NCBI GenBank assembly: GCA_003243275.1
Contig: QFQR01000033.1
Span: 1 to 6,539, forward strand
Direction: 5' to 3'
Source: Leifsonia xyli
Lineage (GTDB): Bacteria; Actinomycetota; Actinomycetes; Actinomycetales; Microbacteriaceae
DNA length: 6,539 nucleotides
In this document: in pieces, positions 1 through 5,482 of the stretch
Layout of the letters: each line of letters begins with the position of its first letter
How positions within the stretch are numbered: the stretch's first letter is position 1
Translations under genes and position numbers: made by a program
Notes under the pieces: model-generated
What the model was told of the DNA's origin: nothing
The model's database searches: none
What the model saw: the letters and a program-made list of their open reading frames with translations, nothing else

Positions 1-284
1 AGCCTGGCGAATTGGTCGGAGCTGAGATAGCCGGTTTGGGTCGCCCCGATCGACGCCTGGTATTCCCGGATCGCGCGAAACAGCCGAGGGCCGAAGTCGC
101 CCGTGCTCATACCGTTGTAGTTGCCGTTCGCGATGAGCAGAAGCGGGAGCTCGTACCGCTCCTTGGTCGACAACGAGAAAAAGGCCCGCTCCGCGGCGCG
201 GAGATCCGCGGATTGCGCCGCTGCTCCGGAGACTGCCAGCGCGACGGTCGCCGCCGCCAGGAACGCCCGCGCAAACCCTCTCAT
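1..284 (-). CDS. Exported peptidoglycan-binding-domain-like protein (5' part)
   Basis: The gene reads leftward and runs off the window, so only the first 94 codons are visible. The ATG at 284-282 follows a GAGG about 8 nt upstream. Residues 1-24 form a typical signal peptide: MRGFAR, then an Ala/Val/Leu-rich core, then SGAAAQ, with likely cleavage near AAA-QS. The mature part reads LSTKERYELPLLLIANGNY, then GDFGPRLFRAIREYQ and TGYLSSDQF. This fits the helix-loop-helix pattern of PG_binding_1-like domains (FG..L..AI..YQ...G...TG.L), which usually anchor envelope enzymes to peptidoglycan. Alphaproteobacteria often place this domain in front of a trypsin-like or other catalytic domain, but any such domain is outside the window. 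Base composition matches the GC-rich flank, so this is probably resident host DNA. Export is well supported; the domain call is moderate. Confidence 0.7.
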   Translation of the reverse strand, partial: MRGFARAFLAAATVALAVSGAAAQSADLRAAERAFFSLSTKERYELPLLLIANGNYNGMSTGDFGPRLFRAIREYQASIGATQTGYLSSDQFAR

Positions 285-826
285 CGACGCCGCCTCGAAG
301 CCCGGCCGAGCTTGGCCCAGCTGCAACTATAAATGGGCGTTGGCCGGGCGCTAGACAATTCACGCGCCTACCCTGCGCTCGGGCATAAGTGCTTAACGCG
401 GCCGACGACGGAGAGGCCGCCGCAGTGCGCGCAGCCGGCCGATCGCTCGCCGCTCGGAGAGGCCTGCGCCTTGTCGGGGCCATCTGAATGGGCAAGGCAT
501 GGGCAAAAGAGCATGAACGCTCCGAGGCCCCACCTCACAGCGATCCCGCCGAGCGCTATCCGCCCCGTCCACAAGAGAACAACCCAACGCAGGCGAGCGC
601 GAAACCCGACAGCGGCAATGGGCGGCACCGGCCGTGGGGCGCTCGAAAGGGAACCCCCGCCTCGCCGCTCCACGCCGCGCTGTCGACCGCCCAAGCCTCA
701 ACCTGAGCCGCGTCGGGATCGACCAGAGTTCCGGCCGACTTCAACCGCCGGGAGCCGGAGGTTCCGACGATCTTTCCCGAGCGCCGCGACGACAGACAGG
801 AAAGCGCACGCGGCGGCGAGAGCCTG
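285..826. other. GC-rich stretch without a supportable gene
   Basis: Several frames on both strands are open here, as expected when AT-rich stop codons are rare. The translations are Arg/Pro/Ser-rich with no recognisable domain, none has a convincing ribosome binding site, and overlapping open frames compete with each other. Apart from the weak promoter near 326-358, I see no RNA gene, repeat array or operator. Confidence 0.5.
326..358 (-). promoter_or_regulatory. Weak candidate promoter for the exported protein gene
   Basis: Read on the minus strand, a TATAGT box (331-326) lies 41 nt upstream of the ATG at 284. A TTGTCT (358-353) could be the -35, but the 21-nt spacer is longer than the usual 17. 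A CCCGGCC/GGCCGGG inverted pair (301-307 and 342-348) brackets the -10. The -10 stands out in otherwise GC-rich DNA, but the -35 is doubtful. Confidence 0.25.
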
Positions 827-856
827 AAAAAAAAAGCCCGCCATTTCGGCGGGCTT
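827..856 (-). terminator. Strong intrinsic terminator of the 48-residue gene
   Basis: A perfect 9-bp stem (834-842 with 848-856, AAGCCCGCC/GGCGGGCTT) has a 5-nt loop. On the minus strand it is followed at once by an uninterrupted T run, the complement of the nine A residues at 827-835, two of which belong to the stem. It lies 21 nt past the stop of the 878-1024 gene. On the plus strand the hairpin has only a poor T tract, so it mainly faces left. Confidence 0.9.
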
Positions 857-877
857 CCTCATTTCTGCGATGCGGCG

Positions 878-1024
878 TCAGCCAAGCATTTCGGCGACGA
901 TCTCGCGCATCTCCTCTCGGGAGAGGCCGCAGGGTTCGGGCCGCCATTCTGCGGCCGGGATGTGGGTAGGAGCGTCGCCGCAAGGCTGCGTGGCGACAAG
1001 TGCGATTTCGGTATGCGTGTTCAT
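878..1024 (-). CDS. Small protein of 48 residues, unknown function
   Basis: ATG at 1024-1022, TGA at 880-878. The start is fixed by an AAGGA Shine-Dalgarno about 4-5 nt upstream (AAAAGGACAGA-ATG on the minus strand). A 17-nt-spaced promoter lies about 40 nt upstream and a strong terminator lies 21 nt downstream, so the gene is a self-contained unit. The protein starts MNTHTEIALVATQPCGD, has a Pro/Trp-containing middle (AAEWRPEPCG), and ends in a short charged helix, LSREEMREIVAEMLG. It has two cysteines (residues 15 and 32), both in Cys-Gly pairs, and no signal peptide or membrane segment. I do not recognise a family. It could be a small regulatory, metal-binding or partner-binding peptide, but nothing in the sequence decides this. 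The expression signals make it a real gene despite its size. Confidence 0.72.
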   Translation of the reverse strand: MNTHTEIALVATQPCGDAPTHIPAAEWRPEPCGLSREEMREIVAEMLG

Positions 1025-1063
1025 TCTGTCCTTTTGGACGCGGGCGGACTCGTCTCTCGAGTG

Positions 1064-1092
1064 ATGCTATCAGGCCATAGCGGCGGCATCAA
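1064..1092 (-). promoter_or_regulatory. Promoter of the 48-residue gene
   Basis: On the minus strand, TTGATG (1092-1087) and TAGCAT (1069-1064) are separated by exactly 17 nt. Each matches the sigma-70 consensus at 4 of 6 positions. Transcription would begin near 1057, giving a leader of about 33 nt before the ATG. The -35 begins 7 nt past the T tract of the terminator at 1099-1123, so the two elements abut. Confidence 0.5.
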
Positions 1093-1098
1093 GGCCAC

Positions 1099-1123
1099 AA
1101 AAAAAAGCCCGCCGGGGCGGGCT
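1099..1123 (-). terminator. Second minus-facing intrinsic terminator
   Basis: The stem AGCCCGC/GCGGGCT (1106-1112 with 1117-1123) has a 4-nt loop. On the minus strand it runs into eight T residues, the complement of A 1099-1106. It shares the A-run plus GCCCGCC with the terminator at 827-856. It should end transcripts coming from the right, yet I see no minus-strand gene ending just upstream. It may have served a gene that was removed or displaced, or it may insulate the downstream promoter. Confidence 0.75.
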
Positions 1124-1170
1124 GGGGGCGAGGGCTGGGGGGCCAGGGCTGCAAACGAGGAGCAAGGCGT

Positions 1171-1215
1171 ATGACTGCACCTCGCCGAATCGAGCGCGCC
1201 AAATTACAATCTTAA
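1171..1215 (+). CDS. Possible 14-codon leader peptide or cut gene start
   Basis: ATG at 1171, TAA at 1213-1215, product MTAPRRIERAKLQS. A good GAGGAG Shine-Dalgarno (1157-1162) lies 8 nt upstream, better than most random ATGs have. The GC-rich part of the sequence ends near codon 10 and AT-rich DNA begins, so it may be the first codons of a host or phage gene cut by insertion of the AT-rich cassette. It could also be a translated leader of the 1277-2200 gene. Function unknown. Confidence 0.3.
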   Translation: MTAPRRIERAKLQS

Positions 1216-1237
1216 GAAGCAAGTCTCGGTGCGAGAC
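1205..1237 (+). promoter_or_regulatory. Leader with -10-like box and small hairpin before the 1277 gene
   Basis: TACAAT at 1205-1210 matches TATAAT at 5 of 6 positions, but no good -35 is found 16-18 nt upstream. Next comes a 6-bp hairpin, GTCTCG (1223-1228) and CGAGAC (1232-1237), with a GTG loop. This could be an operator or an RNA hairpin in the leader. Either role is inferred only from position. Confidence 0.3.
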
Positions 1238-1276
1238 GGCGGGGTTAATTCGTTCAGAAATGAGGAGGTTTATGCC

Positions 1277-2200
1277 ATGCCCTCTCAAACTCCGGCGCCC
1301 CCTAAGCAGCTCCCTCTTGATCTTGGAATTGAGGTTGAGCGCGTTGTAGGCGGCATTGAAATGGGCGTGCTGGAAAACGGCATCCCCTATCTCACACAGA
1401 CCGGACTCGCTGCGATGGTAGGCGCGGCACGGTCCACAGTGTTTGAGATCACACAAGAGTGGCACCAGGCGCAAACTACTGGGGTTTGGCCTCGTGGCCG
1501 TATGCAGTATTTCCGAGACCATCTATCAAGGGCGGGGTTCGACGAGCAGAGTCTATTTATAGAAATACGAAAGGATGGCTCTCCGTACTATGCGTATCCA
1601 GACGTTGTTTGTACGGCTATGGTTGAGTAATTCGCCTTTGAGGCACAAAGAACTAACGAAACGGCTATAAGGAACTTCAGAAATCTTGCCCGTTACGGTC
1701 TGCAGAAGTTTATATATGACGCATTAGGGTATGTTCCGGAAGATCCGTGGAAACTATTCAATTCTCGTGTATCTCTCCTTAAAGATAGTGTGCCAATCGG
1801 CTATTTCAGCGTATTCAAGGAAAGTACAGGTCTAGTTGTAGACCTTATTAATGCAGGTCTTTCGGTCAATCAGCATACAGTACCTGATGGCAGTGTGGGC
1901 ACGACTTGGGGTCCTTACTGGACCAAGAATAAACTTTCAGAAAAGTACGGAGATCGCGTCGAGTATCTTCACTTCTACCCGGCAGAATACCCACAAAGTG
2001 GCAGTAACCCGCAAAAAGCGTGGGCCTATCCTGATGCAGCCCTTGCCGAATTTAGGCGCTGGTTCCGCATAACGTACTTACAAACTAAGTATCCGTCCTA
2101 TATTTTGCGTAAGGCTAATGCTTTGCCGGGTGGATTGCCGGAAGCGCAGAAACTTGCTGCTATGTATGAGTCGAGAGCGATTGAAGGCCCTCAGATATAA
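1277..2200 (+). pseudogene. BstA/P63C-like phage protein, split by an in-frame TAA
   Basis: ATG 1277 follows a strong GAGGAGG (1262-1268) at 8 nt spacing. A nearer ATG at 1272 is out of frame. The frame is open for 117 codons, meets TAA at 1628-1630, then continues in the same frame to TAA at 2200, for 307 codons in all. The sequence on both sides reads as one protein: HTH-like GIPYLTQTGLAAMVGAARST (residues 35-54), then SPYYAYPDVVCTAMVE-stop-FAFEAQR, then FRNLARYGLQKFIYDALGY, and a C-terminus with SVGTTWGPYW, AYPDAALAEFRRWFR and KYPSYIL. From memory, this layout resembles phage and prophage proteins of the P63C/BstA type; BstA is a prophage-encoded abortive-infection protein with an N-terminal KilA-N-like domain. 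The assignment is inference. The stop probably replaces Tyr (TAT/TAC to TAA). In-frame GTG 1790 could allow internal initiation, but no clear ribosome binding site is seen. The gene is AT-richer than its flanks, suggesting transfer as a cargo cassette. Without readthrough, only the N-terminal third is made. Confidence 0.6.
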
Positions 2201-2220
2201 AAAGTACTTTGGATCCATTA

Positions 2221-2245
2221 TCCGTTAACTCCTTAATTTAACGGA
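2221..2245 (+). terminator. Weak hairpin after the BstA/P63C-like gene
   Basis: An 8-bp inverted repeat, TCCGTTAA (2221-2228) and TTAACGGA (2238-2245), with a 9-nt loop lies 20 nt past the stop. No T run follows and the stem is AT-rich, so it would terminate poorly. It also marks the point where composition returns to GC-rich, so it could be a boundary palindrome instead. Confidence 0.3.
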
Positions 2246-2332
2246 GGCCGCCCTCACCTTCGTCCCGCCGGTTGTTCGTCCTCAAGCTGGCTCGGCTCCG
2301 CTCGGCCTTCAAGCGTCGCCTGCGGCCTTGGG

Positions 2333-2348
2333 CGAGCGTCAACGCTCG
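2333..2348. repeat. Perfect 6-bp palindrome
   Basis: CGAGCG (2333-2338) and CGCTCG (2343-2348) flank TCAA. Positions 2339-2348 (TCAACGCTCG) also occur at 5453-5462 in the core of the large palindrome ahead of the recombinase gene, in the same orientation. Function unknown. Confidence 0.4.
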
Positions 2349-2356
2349 AACGAGAC

Positions 2357-2482
2357 AACAAACTCCCCGAGAACGAGAAACAGGATTCCCACCAAGCGGA
2401 TCGCGAAGACCGGCACGAGAAGCGTCCCGAAGGCCCTTACAAAGATCCTGCCGACGAGCAGAAGCAGGCCGAGGTTAAGTAG
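2357..2482 (+). pseudogene. Orphan C-terminal reading frame, highly charged
   Basis: This frame, ending at TAG 2480-2482, reads NKLPENEKQDSHQADREDR followed by HEKRPEGPYKDPADEQKQ and AEVK. It is Glu/Lys/Asp/Gln-rich and looks like a genuine hydrophilic protein tail, unlike the Arg-rich shadow frame over it. The frame is open back to TAA at 2234-2236, but I find no ATG and no start with a ribosome binding site. Upstream (2270-2350) the DNA is palindrome-rich and reads as low-quality protein. I infer the 3' end of a small gene whose 5' part was lost. Family not recognised. Confidence 0.35.
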
Positions 2483-2541
2483 GTGCCTCGCAAGGAAGCT
2501 AAGGTGAGCCATCCGCAACGATAAAGCGCCTGAGCTAACGC

Positions 2542-4738
2542 CTACCGCCCCGCCTCATTCGCTGCTGGCGTCTGCGCCGCTTGGCGCGCGAACATCGCGG
2601 CGAGCGGCGCGCCGGCCCTCGGCGCGGCGAGCTCACGGATAAGCTCGACGCTGTTCGGGGCGGTGAACAGGTCGGCGAGCTGCGCATGCGCTCTATCGCG
2701 CGCCGCAAGGCGGATACGGTCGGCGCTTGGCCTGAAACCCTTCGCGCCTCTGACGGGCCAAGATGGCCGCGGTCACGGCGAGAGCTTCTTCAGCGCCCTG
2801 CTTCGATCGCGGCCGGCGTCTGGACAACCTGCCTTCGAAGAAGGTCCGCCATCGGAAAAGTCTGCGGCTGCATCGCGAGCTCGCGCAGCCGCTCCACGCT
2901 GTCGGGAGCTGTGAAAAGGTCCGCGAGCCGCGAAAGGGATCTGTCTCGAGCGCCGAGACGAAGCCGGTCGCCAATCTCGCGGAAAAGCGTCGAGCCGGCC
3001 GACGCCGGGGCCGAGGCGAGCGCCATGGGGATCCCGATCCTGTCCAGCCCTTCGTTGACCATGCGGTTGGCTTCCGTCGGGCTTCCCATCGGCCGGCGCT
3101 GGCTGGTGGCGCGCAGCACGTCGAACAGGTCGGAGACCTGATCACGCGCATCGGGCCGCGCGACAGCTTCGAGAATGGCGTCGAGATTGGCGCGCTGTTC
3201 GGGCGTGCCGGCGACGGCGTTCGCGAAGCGCCCGCCGACGGATTGGTTCTCGCCCGTCGCGATCCGGCGGCCAGCCTGGTCGAAACTGTCGGCCAGGGAC
3301 TGGCGCACGAGCATCGCGGGGAGTCCGGGATCCTGTCGCTCGAGCCCCATGACTGCGGCGACCACCTCATCAGTCCCGCCTGAGAGCGGGCGGGCCGGAA
3401 GAATTTCAGCATAGGCCGCCGGCGTGGTCGACGCCGCCGCGATCCGGCCGAGCGGCCCCTGCTCGAGCGGTTCGAGCTGCTGCCTCCGCGCTTGCGCCTG
3501 TTGCGTCAACGCTTCGTCATACGCCGCCGAACCACCGCGCGCCGGATCGCGGGCGATCGACCGGGCGTCAGTGGCGCCCGCGCCGTACAGCCCGGCCGCC
3601 TGGCTCGAAAAACCGGGGTTCGCGGCATTGCTCAGCGCAACGCCGCGGTCGCGCATGTCCTTCGTGACTGCGTCCACTACGGCGACGGATTGGTCGGGCA
3701 TATCCCGATAAGTTGGCCCGAGCACTTCATCGGCCCTCAGGCGGCGCAACGAGGCTTGGAACGCCGGATCTGCGGCGATCGGTGCGAAGGCCTCGGCGTC
3801 GAGCAGATGTCTCTCGGCGGCTCGATACGCGGGCGCAGTGGCTGTGTTGATGTCGCGTCGCGTGGCGTCCAGACGACCCTGCGCGGCGGCTGCGGCGCGC
3901 GGGCCAAGCGTCGAAGGCGTCGCCGAGGGCGGTGCGATGGCGTCGAGCGCGGCGCGCGTCGCGGCGTCGACCTGACGACGACCCGCTGAAGATCAGCCAG
4001 CTTGGTGGCCCCGCGCGTCGCTTCCCCGATCGCTTCGGGGCCACTGAGCGGCACGCCGATGCGGTGGGCCGTCTCTTGAAGGCCGAGCGCGCGCCGGAAC
4101 TCATCTTCCGACACGCCTCGCACCGCGCTCGCGGCGACCGAGCGATCGGCGTTGGCGACGGCCCGCGCTCCCGCCGTAGCGACGTTCCCAAGCGCCGCGC
4201 CCGCAATCCGGGCATAAGGTTCGAGGTCGCCGCCGAAGCCGCGGGCCAGCGTTTCCGATGCGACCGCTGGCACGACGACGTCACCGATTATGCGGGAAGC
4301 TGCGCCGCCAGACCCTCCGACGGCCGCAGGCGCAAACGATCCGATCGTCCTGGCGTACTCCCCGGCGACCGTCTGCGGCTTGTAGAACTCGCCGGTGCGC
4401 TGCTCGATTGGCCGCCGAATTTCGGCGGAGGTGTAGGGTTTCAGGAGGCTCAAGGGGCCTGCTCGCATCGCTTCAATCTGCTGCGCCTGTTCGGGCGACG
4501 GCTGATCGCCTGCGAGCTTGCTTGCTACCCAGGCGGTCCCGCGGCCGAGCAAGTCATTGACGTCGCCGAGCATGCCCGCGACGTCCGCGGCGATGCTCGA
4601 GTTTTGCGGCGGTGCAGGAGCAGCCGGCGCGGCGGCCTGGGACTGGTACTTGATCCACGGCGGTTCACCCGCGGGCGCCGAGGCGGGTTGCGCCGCCGGG
4701 GCGGCGTATTTTTCCCAAGGGCCGCCGTTCACGCCCAT
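2542..4738 (-). pseudogene. Large prophage virion/ejection-type protein, frame broken three times
   Basis: ATG at 4738-4736 starts MGVNGGPWEKYAAP, with a second PWIKYQ at residues 27-32. Such PWxKY motifs followed by Ala/Pro linkers are familiar to me from the N-termini of large phage structural proteins. Further on are LLKPYTSAEIRRPIEQRTGE, a Gly/Ala-rich hydrophobic stretch (SFAPAAVGGSGGAASRIIGD) and GATKLADLQRVV. The frame breaks near 3974-3982 and resumes as QVDAATRAALDAIAPPSATP, continuing through SLRRLRADEVLGPTYRDMPD to EAGR-TGA at 2790. Coding character then resumes in the next frame (AEEALAVTAAILARQRREG) and, after about 2738, in the third frame (FRPSADRIRLAARDRAHAQL) to TAG at 2542. 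The last two breaks vanish if one G is removed at 2796-2798 and one at 2738-2740. Repaired, it would be about 730 residues. It may be an internal virion or DNA-ejection protein; the phage origin is firmer than the role. The first break may hide a small deletion. The Shine-Dalgarno is poor: GGAG abuts the ATG. Confidence 0.6.
2545..2969 (-). repeat. Duplicated 59-residue C-terminal module (2793-2969 and 2545-2721)
   Basis: Two adjacent coding segments of the large phage-type gene align without gaps over 59 residues with 36 identities. Copy 1 begins DRLRLGARDR and ends QTPAAIEAGR. Copy 2 begins DRIRLAARDR and ends QTPAANEAGR. Both share LADLFTAP.SVE..REL. They lie in different frames (2793-2969 and 2545-2721) because of the intervening breaks. 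DNA identity is clearly below complete, so the duplication is old and was kept under protein-level selection before the frames broke. Confidence 0.8.
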
Positions 4739-5165
4739 CTCCGAAGCCCCCAAGTCTTTCGGACGTCTTCGAGAACGATGATCCGAGGATCGCCGCGAGA
4801 ATTTTCGTCTCGCTGACGCGCGGCTGAAGAAGCGTCGGCGCAACAGCGCGCCGTTCGCGAGGATGAAGCGTCGCACTTGAAATGAGCACGCCCGCCGCGG
4901 TGAGGCCCGACCGGACGGCCTCTTTCCCGATCTGCTCGACCAACTCGCCCAGCGCGTCCGCGGCGTCGGCGAGGGCGGCTTTCAAGGCGTGCTCCCCCTC
5001 CGCGGTGACACGAATGTTCGACATCGGTTCGACGAGGTCGCCGAGCGCCGCAAGGAAGCCGGCGAGGGGTTCGATGACGTCGGCGGGCTGAGGGTCCGGC
5101 CAGTCGAGCGCATCCACGAGATTGCGGGTCCGGCCGATGAGGTTTTCGAGGCTGATCGACGCCAA
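4729..5165 (-). pseudogene. Unrecognised phage-type protein (TTG start), probable frame break near its end
   Basis: TTG at 5165-5163 is chosen because GGAGGA lies 8 nt upstream and the protein from there reads naturally: LASISLENLIGRTRNLVDAL, then DWPDPQPADVIEPLAGFLAA, ALGDLVEPMSNI, an Ala-rich helix (ALKAALADAADALGELVEQI) and EAVRSGLTAAGVLISSATL. The unbroken frame would overrun the next gene by 74 nt, ending at 4665 in an Arg/Gly-rich shadow of it. One extra A in the AAAA at 4802-4805 would instead lead into GDPRIIVLEDVRKTWGLRRW and a TGA at 4731-4729, overlapping the next ATG by 10 nt, a normal operon junction. I infer a protein of about 145 residues, mostly helical and soluble, co-transcribed with the large gene. 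Family and role are not recognised. If the frame is not broken, the coding region is 4665-5165. Confidence 0.5.
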
Positions 5166-5419
5166 GCGGGTGTCCTCCGTTGGCCGATCATCCGCGGGAG
5201 GCCGTTGCGTTAATAGGGCCGATTTTGGCGTCGATTTCGCAACGGGGCGGCGGCGAGGGTCCAAAGTTGGGGCAGAGCGAATTTTTGTTTCGGCGTCGGG
5301 CGGCCGCTCCGCCGATCGATCCGGACTGCCGCCGGGGGGGGGGGCGGCCGGGAGGCGGGCCGGGACGCCGGTGGCGGCTCGAGCGTAACCGCCGTCGCGC
5401 GGGGCTCGTCAAATCGTGG
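5166..5419. other. Junction region without a clear gene
   Basis: The region lies between the minus-strand phage-type genes and the plus-strand recombinase. On the minus strand the frame ending at TGA 5190-5188 finishes CEIDAKIGPINATASRG, which could be the tail of an upstream phage gene otherwise lost, but its preceding sequence is Pro/Arg-rich and unconvincing. On the plus strand a frame open from 5180 runs into the recombinase gene, but its Gly/Arg/Pro-rich sequence and lack of recombinase similarity mark it as chance. The 11-G run at 5334-5344 is here. Confidence 0.45.
5334..5344 (+). repeat. Homopolymer of 11 G
   Basis: Eleven consecutive G residues inside a GC-rich, gene-poor junction. 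Such runs slip readily during replication and during sequencing, so the length may be variable or misread. It is not inside a gene I trust, and it lies about 75 nt upstream of the recombinase promoter. Confidence 0.9.
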
Positions 5420-5448
5420 TTGACGCCAGTACATGGCGTCATTACGTT
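5420..5448 (+). promoter_or_regulatory. Candidate promoter of the recombinase gene, embedded in palindromes
   Basis: TTGACG (5420-5425) matches the -35 consensus at 5 of 6 positions. After a 17-nt spacer, TACGTT (5443-5448) is a weak -10. The -35 overlaps the first palindrome and the -10 overlaps the second, so a protein bound to either would block transcription, which suggests autoregulation by the recombinase. Transcription from here would give a leader of about 28 nt. Confidence 0.4.
5421..5441. promoter_or_regulatory. Perfect palindrome 1 upstream of recombinase (operator or accessory site)
   Basis: TGACGCCA (5421-5428) and TGGCGTCA (5434-5441) are perfect 8-bp arms around a 5-nt GTACA spacer. 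It abuts the larger palindrome. The arm length and spacing suit a dimeric DNA-binding protein. It could be an operator or an accessory subsite of a resolution site. Confidence 0.6.
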
Positions 5449-5478
5449 TCAATCAACGCTCGTTGAAAGAAACGTAAT
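5441..5478. promoter_or_regulatory. 38-bp palindrome 2, candidate crossover site of the serine recombinase
   Basis: The two 18-bp half sites match as inverted repeats at 16 of 18 positions. Outer arms are ATTACGTTTC (5441-5450) and GAAACGTAAT (5469-5478); inner arms are TCAACG (5453-5458) and CGTTGA (5461-5466). Only the AA/AA pairs between them mismatch. The centre is the non-palindromic dinucleotide CT (5459-5460). Small serine recombinases cut with a 2-bp stagger at the centre of such imperfect dyads (res site I, hix, gix), often next to their own gene. It ends 4 nt before the ATG. The site role is inferred; the symmetry is seen directly. Confidence 0.65.
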
Positions 5479-5482
5479 TGTC

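Noticed and set aside
368..744. Minus-strand open frames (108, 102 and 62 codons) in the left flank
   Set aside because: All three minus frames are partly open over the same DNA, starts lack convincing ribosome binding sites, and the products look like chance translation. The hydrophobic stretch in one was not enough to call a membrane protein.
333..827. Plus-strand open frame of 164 codons in the left flank
   Set aside because: The translation is Arg/Pro-rich with no domain and no ribosome binding site, and competing frames overlap it. It fits the lack of stops in GC-rich noncoding DNA.
1070..1522. Minus-strand frame of 150 codons over the BstA/P63C-like gene
   Set aside because: It crosses a strong intrinsic terminator and a promoter and lies antisense to a better-supported gene with an ideal Shine-Dalgarno.
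2693..3412. Minus-strand frame of 239 codons as an independent gene
   Set aside because: Most of it (above about 2795) is an Arg/Ser/Pro-rich shadow of the correct frame. Only its last part, from about 2795 to 2738, reads like real protein, and that is better explained as a piece of the frame-broken gene.
3971..3985. Programmed -1 frameshift in the large phage gene
   Set aside because: The frame change is in the -1 direction, but no X-XXY-YYZ slippery heptamer occurs there; the local sequence is repeated GTC. A deletion or sequencing error is simpler.
2581..3989. Several long plus-strand frames opposite the phage-type gene
   Set aside because: Arg/Ser/Ala-rich shadows of the minus-strand coding sequence, with no domain and no ribosome binding site.
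3932..4816. Plus-strand frame of 294 codons
   Set aside because: Antisense shadow of the N-terminal half of the PWEKY-type protein; Arg/Gly-rich composition without motifs.
5180..5482. N-terminal extension of the serine recombinase to 5180
   Set aside because: The frame is open, but the added sequence is Gly/Arg/Pro-rich, passes through the 11-G run and both palindromes, and lies before the canonical resolvase start just ahead of YYRVST.
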